This document shows positions 17,416-24,302 of a stretch of 50,299 bases of DNA, one piece after another (positions within the stretch are counted from its first letter, which is position 1; each line of letters starts with the position of its first letter). The stretch spans positions 1 through 50,299 of the forward strand of contig JBBQAA010000013.1 in the NCBI GenBank assembly GCA_038276395.1, in the 5' to 3' direction. Source of the DNA: JBBQAA01 sp038276395. Its GTDB lineage: Bacteria; Actinomycetota; Thermoleophilia; Solirubrobacterales; Solirubrobacteraceae. A model generated the notes under the pieces. That model was not told where the DNA came from. It searched no databases and saw only the letters and a list, made by a program, of their open reading frames with translations. The position numbers and the translations under genes were made by a program.

Positions 17416-17867
17416 CAGCCGCCACGGCGCCCGGCCGCGCGCCCGCGATCAAGCGCGGCGCGCTCGGCTCCGCGCACGGCGGGGTCCTCGATGTAGGAGC
17501 GCATCCGGTTCTCGAGCTCGGCCTGGAAGCCGGCGGTGCCCCCCGAGCCCTTCTCCACCGCGCCGACGAGGTACCCGAGCCTCAGGGCGGCCGTCGCGTC
17601 CCGGGGGGCGCGATCGGCGAGCAGGGAGCCCGCCCGCGTGAAGACGGCGCCGACGTTCTGCAGGTCCGAGCCGGAGCGCGCGCTGGCGACGCAGTCCGAC
17701 AGGCGCGTCCCGTCGGCGAGCGCGACCCGGGCCGGCGCCGCGCGCAGCGCGGCGAGGATCTCCCGGCCCTCCCCCTGGCCGACGCACGCCTCGGCCACGG
17801 GTCGCGCGTGGGCGCCGCAGCCCGCGAGGAGGAACCCGATCGCCGCCGCCCGCCACGCCCCCCGCAT
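17415..17867 (-). CDS. Predicted lipoprotein of unknown function
   Basis: The 150-residue product starts with a short signal and lipobox, IGFLLAGC, so it should be lipid-anchored at the outer face of the membrane. Two further Cys residues (EACVGQG and SDCVASA) could form a disulfide. The rest is helical, without recognised domains, ending in a basic tail. The ATG at 17867 is chosen because a TAGGAT box on the minus strand lies 7 nt upstream and the lipobox is then at the right distance; the longer frame has no signal. It precedes the hydrolase-like gene with overlapping codons. Confidence 0.7.
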   Translation of the reverse strand: MRGAWRAAAIGFLLAGCGAHARPVAEACVGQGEGREILAALRAAPARVALADGTRLSDCVASARSGSDLQNVGAVFTRAGSLLADRAPRDATAALRLGYLVGAVEKGSGGTAGFQAELENRMRSYIEDPAVRGAERAALDRGRAAGRRGG

Positions 17868-17874
17868 CGCGCTG

Positions 17875-17880
17875 ATCCTA
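17875..17880 (-). promoter_or_regulatory. -10 box of the lipoprotein operon (leaderless)
   Basis: TAGGAT on the minus strand, 7 nt upstream of the ATG at 17867. Confidence 0.5.
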
Positions 17881-17981
17881 GGTCGCGCGGCGCGGCGCGG
17901 CGCGGGAGGGCGCAACCGACGGAGCTGTCCTGCCCTGCTACGCCCCTGGCGTACGAAGTCAGGACCGCGACCGCGCCCGCC

Positions 17982-18740
17982 TCACCCGGGCGACGGGCGC
18001 CGGCCCTTCTCCGCCAGGCCGCGCTCGAGCGCGTCGGCCACCGTCTCGGCCACCTTCACGCGGGCGAACTTCTTCTGCTCGCCCGCGACGAGCGTCCACG
18101 GCGCCTCCTCGAGGCTCGTGCGCTCGAGCATCAGCTCGATCGCCTCGGCGTACTCGTCGCGCTTGCCGCGGTTGCGCCAGTCCTCCTCGGTCAGCTTCCA
18201 GGCCTTCAGCGGCTCGTCCTTTCGCTTCTCGAAGCGCTCGAGCTGCTCCTCGGGGGAGAGGTGGAGCCAGAGCTTGACGATGACCATCCCCTCGGCCGCC
18301 AGGGAGCGCTCGAAGTCGGCGATCTCCGCGTAGGCCCGCGCCAGCTCGTCGGCGTCGGCCAGCTCCTCGACCTTCTCCACGAGCACCCGGCCGTACCAGG
18401 AGCGATCGAGCACGGCCATCCCGCCCCAGCCCGGGAGCGCCGGCCAGAAGCGCCGGAGCCAGTGGTGGCGCAGCTCGTCGGGAGTGGGAGCGGAGAAGGA
18501 CCGCACGCGCACGTGGCGCGGGTCGAGCGGGGCGACGAGGCGCTTGATCGCCCCGCCCTTGCCCGAGGCGTCCCAGCCCTCGAGCACGACGCAGAGCGGC
18601 GGGCCGAGCTCGGGCCCGTCGAGCAGACCGGCGGCCTCGAGCCGCAGCTCGACTAGGCGGTCCTGCGCGGCGGCGAGGCGCTTCTCGTACTCCTTCTTCT
18701 TCAGGCGCAGGGAGAGGTCGAGATCATCGAGCCGGCCCAC
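17982..18740 (-). CDS. Polyphosphate kinase 2 family protein
   Basis: The protein of about 252 residues is a PPK2 P-loop kinase. Walker A is EGWDASGKGGAIKRL, Walker B lies in MAVLDRSWYGRVLVE, and the lid region is FEKRKDEPLKAWKLTEEDW. The family moves phosphate between polyphosphate and nucleotides; the class (NDP, NMP or AMP preference) cannot be assigned by eye. The N-terminus is a charged helix (SLRLKKKEYEKRL). The start is set at GTG 18740 because a TAGGAT box ends 7 nt upstream; an in-frame ATG at 18749 would overlap that box. It is divergent from ileS, with a shared 26-base region. Confidence 0.88.
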   Translation of the reverse strand: MGRLDDLDLSLRLKKKEYEKRLAAAQDRLVELRLEAAGLLDGPELGPPLCVVLEGWDASGKGGAIKRLVAPLDPRHVRVRSFSAPTPDELRHHWLRRFWPALPGWGGMAVLDRSWYGRVLVEKVEELADADELARAYAEIADFERSLAAEGMVIVKLWLHLSPEEQLERFEKRKDEPLKAWKLTEEDWRNRGKRDEYAEAIELMLERTSLEEAPWTLVAGEQKKFARVKVAETVADALERGLAEKGRRPSPG

Positions 18741-18747
18741 GGCCCAC

Positions 18748-18757
18748 ATCCTAAGCT
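18748..18757. promoter_or_regulatory. Overlapping divergent -10 boxes, PPK2 gene and ileS
   Basis: On the plus strand TAAGCT (18752-18757) is 9 nt before the ileS ATG. On the minus strand TAGGAT (18753-18748) is 7 nt before the PPK2 GTG. The two hexamers share bases, so only one promoter can be occupied at a time. Confidence 0.5.
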
Positions 18758-18766
18758 GGAAAGCGC

Positions 18767-21700
18767 ATGCCGCCCCGCCCCGTCGACCCCCGCCAGAGCT
18801 TTCCCGAGCTCGAGGCGGAGGTGCTCGCGCGCTGGCGCGAGCGCGACGTCTTCGCCGAGTCGGTGCGCCGGCGCGCCGGCGCCGAGCCCTGGGTCTTCTA
18901 CGAGGGCCCGCCGACCGCCAACGGGCGGCCGGGCACCCACCACGTCCTCGCCCGCGTCTTCAAGGACATCTTCCCGCGCTTCAAGACGATGACCGGCCAC
19001 CGCGTCGAGCGCAAGGGCGGCTGGGACTGCCACGGCCTGCCCGTGGAGATCGCCGTGGAGAGGGAGCTCGGGTTCAACGGCAAGCCCGACATCGAGGCCT
19101 ACGGCATCGCCGAGTTCAACGCGCGCTGCCGGGAGTCGGTCTTCCGCTACGTGGAGGACTGGCGCGCGCTGACCGAGCGGATCGGCTTCTGGATCGACAT
19201 GGACGACGCCTACCGCACGCTCGACGCGGACTACATCGAGTCCGTGTGGTGGACGCTCAAGCGCGTCTGGGAGCAGGATCTCCTCTACGAGGGCTACAAG
19301 GTCGTCCCCTACTGCGCGCGCTGCGGCACCGCGCTCTCCTCGCACGAGCTCGGCCAGCCCGGCGCCTACCGGGAGGTCGAGGACCCGAGCGTCTACGTGC
19401 GCTTCCCCGTCACCCGCCCCACCGGGACCGTGCGGGAGGAGGACGCCCTGCTCGTGTGGACGACGACACCGTGGACCCTCGTCTCGAACGCCGCCGTGGC
19501 CGTCGACCCCGAGCTGTCCTACGCCCGCGTGCGCACTCCGGACGGCGTCGCCGTGCTCGCCGAGGCGCTCGTCGCGCGCGTGCTCGGGGAGGGGGCCGAG
19601 GTGCTCGAGACCTTCCCGGGCTCGGAGCTCGTCGGCACCGCCTATGACCCGCCCTTCCCCTTCGTCCCCGGCAGCGCCTTCGGGCCCAAGGGGCACACCG
19701 TCCTCCCCGCAGACTTCGTCACGGCGGAGGACGGCACGGGCCTCGTCCACACCGCGCTCGCCTTCGGGGAGGACGACTTCCGCCTCGGCGAGCAGCAGGG
19801 GATGACCGTCGTCAACCCCGTGCGCGCCGACGGGACCTACGACGAGCGGATCGGGCCCTACGCCGGGCGCTTCGTCAAGGACGCCGACGCCGATCTCGTC
19901 GCCGACCTCGAAGCGCGCGGCCGCCTGCTCCGGGCCGAGCGCTGCGTCCACTCCTATCCCCACTGCTGGCGCTGCGGCACGCCGCTCCTCTACTACGCCA
20001 AGCCCTCCTGGTACATCCGCACGAGCGCGCGGCGGGAGGAGATGCTGCGCGCCAACGAGGCCGTCGCCTGGCACCCGGAGCATGTCAAGCACGGCCGCTT
20101 CGGGAACTGGCTCGAGGGCAACGTCGACTGGGCGCTCTCGCGCGAGCGCTACTGGGGCACGCCCCTGCCCGTCTGGCGCTGCGCGGGCGGGCACGTCCAC
20201 TGCGTCGGGTCCTTCGACGAGCTCGAGGAACTCTCCGGCGTCCGGCTCGAGGATCCCCACCGCCCCTTCGTGGACGACGTCGCCTTCCCCTGTCCCCAGT
20301 GCCACGAGCGGATGGCGCGCGAGCCCGTCGTCATCGACGTGTGGTTCGACACGGGCTGCATGCCCTGGGCCCAGTACCACGCGCCCTTCGAGCACGCCGA
20401 GCGCTTCGCCGAGCGCTTCCCCGCCGACTACATCTGCGAGGGCCTCGATCAGACGCGCGGCTGGTTCTACTCGCTGCTCGCCGCCGCGACGCTCGTGCAC
20501 GGCCGCTCCTCGTTTCGCGAGGTCGTCTGCCTCGGCCTCATCCTCGACCCGGAGGGGCGGAAGATGTCGAAGTCGCTGGGGAACGTGGTCGACCCCGAGG
20601 AGGTGCTCTCCCGCTACGGCGCCGACGCGCTGCGCTGGTACTTCTTCACCGCCAAGCAGCCGTGGGGCGGCTATCGCTTCTCGCTTCAGACGATCGGCGA
20701 GTCGGTGCGGCTCTTCCTGCGCCAGCTCTGGAACGTCTACTCGCTCCACGTGCTCTACGCGCGCGCCAACGACATGCCGGACGAGCTGCCCATGGGCGAG
20801 CCGACCGAGCTCGACGCCTGGGCGCTCTCGCGCCTGGCCGCGACGGTGAGCGCCGTCCGCGACGGCCTCGAGGCCTACGACGCCACGGCGGCGGGCCGGG
20901 CCATCGCCGCCTTCGTCGACGATCTCTCCAACTGGTACGTCCGCCGCTCGCGCCCGCGCTTCTGGTCCGGCGATCCCGCCGCCTTCGCCACGCTGCGCAC
21001 CTGCCTCGTCACCGTCTCACAGCTCCTCGCGCCCTTCTGCCCGTTCGTGGCCGACGCGATCTACGTGAACCTCGACGGCGCCGAGGAGAGCGTGCACCTG
21101 ACGGACTTCCCGGCGGCCGGCCCCCGCGACGCCGCGCTCGAGGACGACATGGCGACCGCGCGTGAGGCGGTCCGCCTCGGCCTCGCGGCGCGCGGGGCCG
21201 CCAAGATCAAGGTCCGCCAGCCGCTGCGCACCGCGGTCGTCGTGGCCGCCGGGCGCGAGCGCGCGGCGATCGAGCGCCTGGCCGGCGTCGTGGCCGAGGA
21301 GCTGAACGTCAAGGAGCTGTCCTTCGCCGCGGCCGCCGACGAGCTCGGCTCGGTCGAGGTCAAGCCGAACTACCGCACGCTCGGCCCGCGCTTCGGAAAG
21401 CACATGCCGGACGTGGCACGCGCCGTAGCCGGGCTCGACCCCGCCCACGTCGCCGCCGCGCTCAAGGAGGAGCGGCCGGTGGCCGTCTCCGTGGCCGGGC
21501 ACGATCACGAGCTCTCACCAGAGGACCTGCTCACGGCGATGCGCCCGCTCGAGGGCTTCCAGGTCGAGCGCGAGGGCTCTCACGCGGTCGCGCTCGACCT
21601 CGCGCTCGACGACGATCTGCGCCGCGAGGGCCTCGCGCGCGAGCTCGTCCACGCCGTCCAGGCGGCGCGCCGGGACGCCGGCCTCGACGTGTCGGATCGC

Positions 21701-21850
21701 ATCGAGCTGCGCCTCTCCGGCCCGGGCGACATGATGGAGGCGGCGCGCGCCCACGAGGGCTACCTCGCGGGCGAGACGCTGGCCACCGCCGTCTCGCTCA
21801 GCGTGAACGGCGCCGAACTTCAGATCGAGCTGACGAGGAGCGAGACGTGA
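18767..21850 (+). CDS. ileS: Isoleucyl-tRNA synthetase
   Basis: The 1027-residue class I synthetase charges tRNA-Ile. The HIGH-type motif appears as PPTANGRPGTHHVLARVFKD near residues 46-65, and the KMSKS loop is GRKMSKSLGNVVDP near residue 600. The editing (CP1) domain lies between them and has WTTTPWTL. Zinc-like Cys pairs (YCARCG and CWRCG) are present. The segment SRERYWGTPLPVWRC and the long C-terminal domain resemble the eukaryote/archaea-like IleRS2 type rather than the common bacterial IleRS1. No T-box leader is possible: the start is 9 nt from a TAAGCT -10 box. The next gene overlaps its stop. Confidence 0.95.
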   Translation: MPPRPVDPRQSFPELEAEVLARWRERDVFAESVRRRAGAEPWVFYEGPPTANGRPGTHHVLARVFKDIFPRFKTMTGHRVERKGGWDCHGLPVEIAVERELGFNGKPDIEAYGIAEFNARCRESVFRYVEDWRALTERIGFWIDMDDAYRTLDADYIESVWWTLKRVWEQDLLYEGYKVVPYCARCGTALSSHELGQPGAYREVEDPSVYVRFPVTRPTGTVREEDALLVWTTTPWTLVSNAAVAVDPELSYARVRTPDGVAVLAEALVARVLGEGAEVLETFPGSELVGTAYDPPFPFVPGSAFGPKGHTVLPADFVTAEDGTGLVHTALAFGEDDFRLGEQQGMTVVNPVRADGTYDERIGPYAGRFVKDADADLVADLEARGRLLRAERCVHSYPHCWRCGTPLLYYAKPSWYIRTSARREEMLRANEAVAWHPEHVKHGRFGNWLEGNVDWALSRERYWGTPLPVWRCAGGHVHCVGSFDELEELSGVRLEDPHRPFVDDVAFPCPQCHERMAREPVVIDVWFDTGCMPWAQYHAPFEHAERFAERFPADYICEGLDQTRGWFYSLLAAATLVHGRSSFREVVCLGLILDPEGRKMSKSLGNVVDPEEVLSRYGADALRWYFFTAKQPWGGYRFSLQTIGESVRLFLRQLWNVYSLHVLYARANDMPDELPMGEPTELDAWALSRLAATVSAVRDGLEAYDATAAGRAIAAFVDDLSNWYVRRSRPRFWSGDPAAFATLRTCLVTVSQLLAPFCPFVADAIYVNLDGAEESVHLTDFPAAGPRDAALEDDMATAREAVRLGLAARGAAKIKVRQPLRTAVVVAAGRERAAIERLAGVVAEELNVKELSFAAAADELGSVEVKPNYRTLGPRFGKHMPDVARAVAGLDPAHVAAALKEERPVAVSVAGHDHELSPEDLLTAMRPLEGFQVEREGSHAVALDLALDDDLRREGLARELVHAVQAARRDAGLDVSDRIELRLSGPGDMMEAARAHEGYLAGETLATAVSLSVNGAELQIELTRSET

Positions 21851-22494
21851 GAGACGACTGGCGCGTGAAGGTCCCCTACGACGGCGAGGGCGTGGTCGGC
21901 GAGCTGCTCGAGCATTTCCGCGCCGGCGAGGTCGAGCACGAGGCGGCCGCGGAGCTCGGCGATCGCGTCGTCGTCTCCGGCTCCGGCGATCACCTGCTGC
22001 TCTACGCGGGTTCGGAGGAGGACGCCCGGACGGCAGAGCGCGTCGTTCTCGGCCTGCTCTCAGAGCACGACCTGAACCTCGACGGCGCGACGTCGCTCGA
22101 GCGCTGGCATCCGGAGGAGGAGGCCTGGCGGGACGCCGCCGTGCCGCTCCCCGGCACGCCCGCGGAGCACGAGGCCGGGCGCGCCCGGCGCACCGAGCGC
22201 CAGCGGGAGGAGTCCGAGGAGCTGGGCGTCCCCCAGTGGGAGGTCCGCGTCACGCTCGCCTCCGAGACCGAGGCGCGGGACTACGAGGAGCGCCTGCAGG
22301 ACGAGGGCATGCCCGTCGTGCGCCGCGCCGCCCACGTCATGGCCGGCGCGAACACGGAGGAGGACGCCGAGGCGCTCGCCGCGCGGCTGAAGGCCGACGC
22401 CCCGGCGGGCGCGCGCTTCGAGGTCGAGGGCAACGGCCAGACCTGGTGGTCGGCGCTGCACCCGTTCGCCTGGTTCGGCGGCCTCGGGGGCTGA
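21847..22494 (+). CDS. Conserved hypothetical acidic protein
   Basis: The 215-residue protein starts with GTG overlapping the ileS stop (GTGA), so it is translated with the synthetase. The N-terminal half (DDWRVKVPYDGEGVVGELLE then RVVVSGSGDHLLLYAGSEEDA) and the C-terminal half (WEVRVTLASETEARDYEERL, then AGANTEEDAEALAARLKADA) both look like alpha-beta sandwich modules with repeated strand-helix patterns, possibly two copies of one fold. A charged linker of about 35 residues joins them. No catalytic motif is evident. Coupling to ileS suggests a housekeeping role, but the function is unknown. Confidence 0.75.
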   Translation: MRDDWRVKVPYDGEGVVGELLEHFRAGEVEHEAAAELGDRVVVSGSGDHLLLYAGSEEDARTAERVVLGLLSEHDLNLDGATSLERWHPEEEAWRDAAVPLPGTPAEHEAGRARRTERQREESEELGVPQWEVRVTLASETEARDYEERLQDEGMPVVRRAAHVMAGANTEEDAEALAARLKADAPAGARFEVEGNGQTWWSALHPFAWFGGLGG

Positions 22495-22594
22495 GCGCAA
22501 CTCCGGGCCCGCTCGCACGTTCCCGCGGGTCCTCGACTCCCGCACCGGCGCGGCGCACTCCGTCATGCCTCCGGATACCTCATGCCGGGTGGGG

Positions 22595-22930
22595 ATAGGC
22601 GGGCGCGGGATCAGCTCGCTCGGTGGCGGCTATCTGCTGTGGGCCTGCGGTGAGGGCGGCGACCGGCCCGTCGCGCTCGATCTCGCGATGCGGCGCACCG
22701 TGCTCATCCGGGCGTCGACGCCGTCGCGCAGGGCTCCCGCGGAAACGGCGATCAGCTGGTGTCCGGCGAGCCTCTCTTCTCCGAGATCGGTGCCCGCTGG
22801 ATCCGCGAGGACTGCTTCGGCGTCCGCTACCACCGCGTGACCTACCTCGCCCCCCGCGCCCTCACGTCCGCCCGCGACGAGGCCTACGTCTCGCTGGTGG
22901 AGTGGCAGGACCGGGCTTTCGGTGGTGACT
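22595..22930 (+). pseudogene. Possible remnant of a repeat or propeller-like protein
   Basis: Two frames carry protein-like pieces: GISSLGGGYLLWACGEGGDR then VALDL in one frame (about 22605-22690), and LVSGEPLFSEIGARWIRED, VRYHRVTYLAP and AYVSLVEWQDRAFG in another (about 22755-22920). They resemble successive strands of a secreted beta-propeller-like protein joined by a frameshift. No start, signal or stop is consistent. The rest of 22495-23116 shows no gene I can support. Confidence 0.3.
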
Positions 22931-23116
22931 GCGCAGACAGTGGTGCGCGGGCGCGACGCCGCGCGTCCGCGGCTATCGGGACGCCGCGGGTGCGCGCTGG
23001 GTGATCGCCTCTCCCTCGCGTACCGCCACGGCGATGACCCTCAGTTCCACCGCAGGCCCCGCTCGCCTCTCCTCCCGCCGCGGGACTTCGGCGGCTTCGC
23101 CCGCGTTGCCATCGCC

Positions 23117-23443
23117 CTACGCCAGCGCCGGCTCGAGCTCGGCCTCGAGCTTCTTCTTCGGGTAGGCGCCGACGACCTTCTTGGCCACGGAGCCGTTCTT
23201 GAAGAGGATGAGCGTCGGGATCGAGAGGACCTCGAACTGCGCGGCGGTCTGCTGGTTCTCGTCGACGTTCAGCTTGACGACGCGGAGGTTCTCCCGCTCG
23301 GAGGCGATCTCCTCGAGCACAGGGGCGACCATGCGGCACGGGCCGCACCACGGGGCCCAGAAGTCCACGAGCACGGGCTCTGAGGACTCGATGACCTCGG
23401 CCTGGAAGTTTGCGTCGGTGACCTCGTTGACGTTGCCTGCCAT
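23117..23443 (-). CDS. trxA: Thioredoxin
   Basis: The 108-residue protein is a classical thioredoxin with the active site WAPWCGPCRM, the cis-proline loop SIPTLILFKNG and an N-terminal VNEVTDANFQAEV. It reduces protein disulfides in the cytoplasm and is recycled by thioredoxin reductase, which is not in the window. A GAAAGGC ribosome-binding site precedes the ATG, and TATACT on the minus strand at 23481-23486 is a strong -10 box about 37 nt upstream. Unlike many neighbours, this gene thus has a leader with a normal ribosome-binding site. Confidence 0.95.
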   Translation of the reverse strand: MAGNVNEVTDANFQAEVIESSEPVLVDFWAPWCGPCRMVAPVLEEIASERENLRVVKLNVDENQQTAAQFEVLSIPTLILFKNGSVAKKVVGAYPKKKLEAELEPALA

Positions 23444-23480
23444 GGTTGCCTTTCGCCGATGATGGCTGCTTACTTCATTT

Positions 23481-23486
23481 AGTATA
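23481..23486 (-). promoter_or_regulatory. -10 box of trxA
   Basis: TATACT on the minus strand in an unusually AT-rich patch (about 23471-23487). This gives a leader of roughly 30 nt. Confidence 0.55.
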
Positions 23487-23551
23487 GCGAGAGGCCAAAG
23501 CCGCGTCGCGCCCCCGGGCCCAGGGCGCGCCGTGCCCCCGGAGCGCTCGTT

Positions 23552-24283
23552 CTACCGCACGAACACGACGATGTGGTGCGATAGCGGCCCGCAGACCGCC
23601 CGGATGAGGAGCGGGGAGACGTAGACCTCGACGAGGGAGGCGAGTACGAGCACCGGCGCGGCCAGCGTCACGGTGACGAACGTGGCGGCCAGGAGCTCGT
23701 GCCAGTCCCCCGTCCGCGAGGCGATGAGCCACGCCGCCAGGGGCAGGAAGAGCGCCGTCAGCTCGGGAAGCGCGTGGGGCAGCAGGCAGAGCAGGAGCTT
23801 CAGGGGGGAGGCGTGGAGCTGGTCGGCGAGCGTCGCGGCGCCGTGGCCGAGGATGTAGGCCTGGGTCGTCAGCGAGAAGGCGCTCGCCAGCCCGACGAAG
23901 CCGATGGCCAGCGGTCCCGCGCGGTCGTGGATGAAGCGCCAGACCCCGGAGTGGCGCTCGGCCTCGAGCGGCAGGGAGGAGCCCGCGATGAAGCCCGCCA
24001 CGCAGGCGAAGCCGTGGAGCGCGAGCACGAGCGAGTTGCGGAACAGCACGAGCCCGGCGTCGCGCAGCGAGGTCGGCTCGTCCAGCCCGGGGATGTAGAC
24101 CGGCGAAAGATCGGGCCGCGAGAGCCGAGCCACCACGTAGACGGCGGCCAGCAGCCCCACGGCCACCGCGACGCTCCCGGCCAGCCAGCGAGCGAGCACC
24201 GGCCACGGGTCGCGGTTCCAGCGCCAGAGGGTCTCGCGCGTGTGTGACAGGCCCTGGACGAGCACGAAGTCCTGGGCGTCCAC
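23552..24283 (-). CDS. SpoIIM-family (DUF95) integral membrane protein
   Basis: The protein of about 243 residues has an N-terminal cytosolic segment (QGLSHTRETLWRWNRDPW) and five or six membrane spans, including LAGSVAVAVGLLAAVYVVA, LVLALHGFACVAGFIAG, and LLLCLLPHALPELTALFLP with the conserved HALPE segment of the stage II sporulation M / DUF95 family. In Bacillus the relative works with SpoIID and SpoIIP in engulfment. Here no other sporulation genes are adjacent, and the nearest SpoIID is about 18 kb away. GTG 24283 is preferred because the upstream ATG at 24316 lies inside the divergent polX gene. Confidence 0.75.
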   Translation of the reverse strand: MDAQDFVLVQGLSHTRETLWRWNRDPWPVLARWLAGSVAVAVGLLAAVYVVARLSRPDLSPVYIPGLDEPTSLRDAGLVLFRNSLVLALHGFACVAGFIAGSSLPLEAERHSGVWRFIHDRAGPLAIGFVGLASAFSLTTQAYILGHGAATLADQLHASPLKLLLCLLPHALPELTALFLPLAAWLIASRTGDWHELLAATFVTVTLAAPVLVLASLVEVYVSPLLIRAVCGPLSHHIVVFVR

Positions 24284-24288
24284 GGGCC

Positions 24289-24296
24289 TACCATCG
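24289..24296. promoter_or_regulatory. Divergent -10 region, polX and SpoIIM-like gene
   Basis: TACCAT at 24289-24294 on the plus strand is 8 nt before the polX ATG. The minus strand reads GATGGT (24295-24290), 6 nt before the GTG at 24283. The plus-strand call is firmer. Confidence 0.4.
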
Positions 24297-24302
24297 GCAG
24301 GA

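Noticed and set aside
18740..18766. T-box riboswitch upstream of ileS
   Set aside because: Only 26 bases separate the divergent genes and the -10 box is 9 nt from the ATG, so there is no leader.
18701..20749. A 682-residue minus-strand frame over ileS
   Set aside because: Shadow of the synthetase gene; composition is typical of antisense GC-rich frames.
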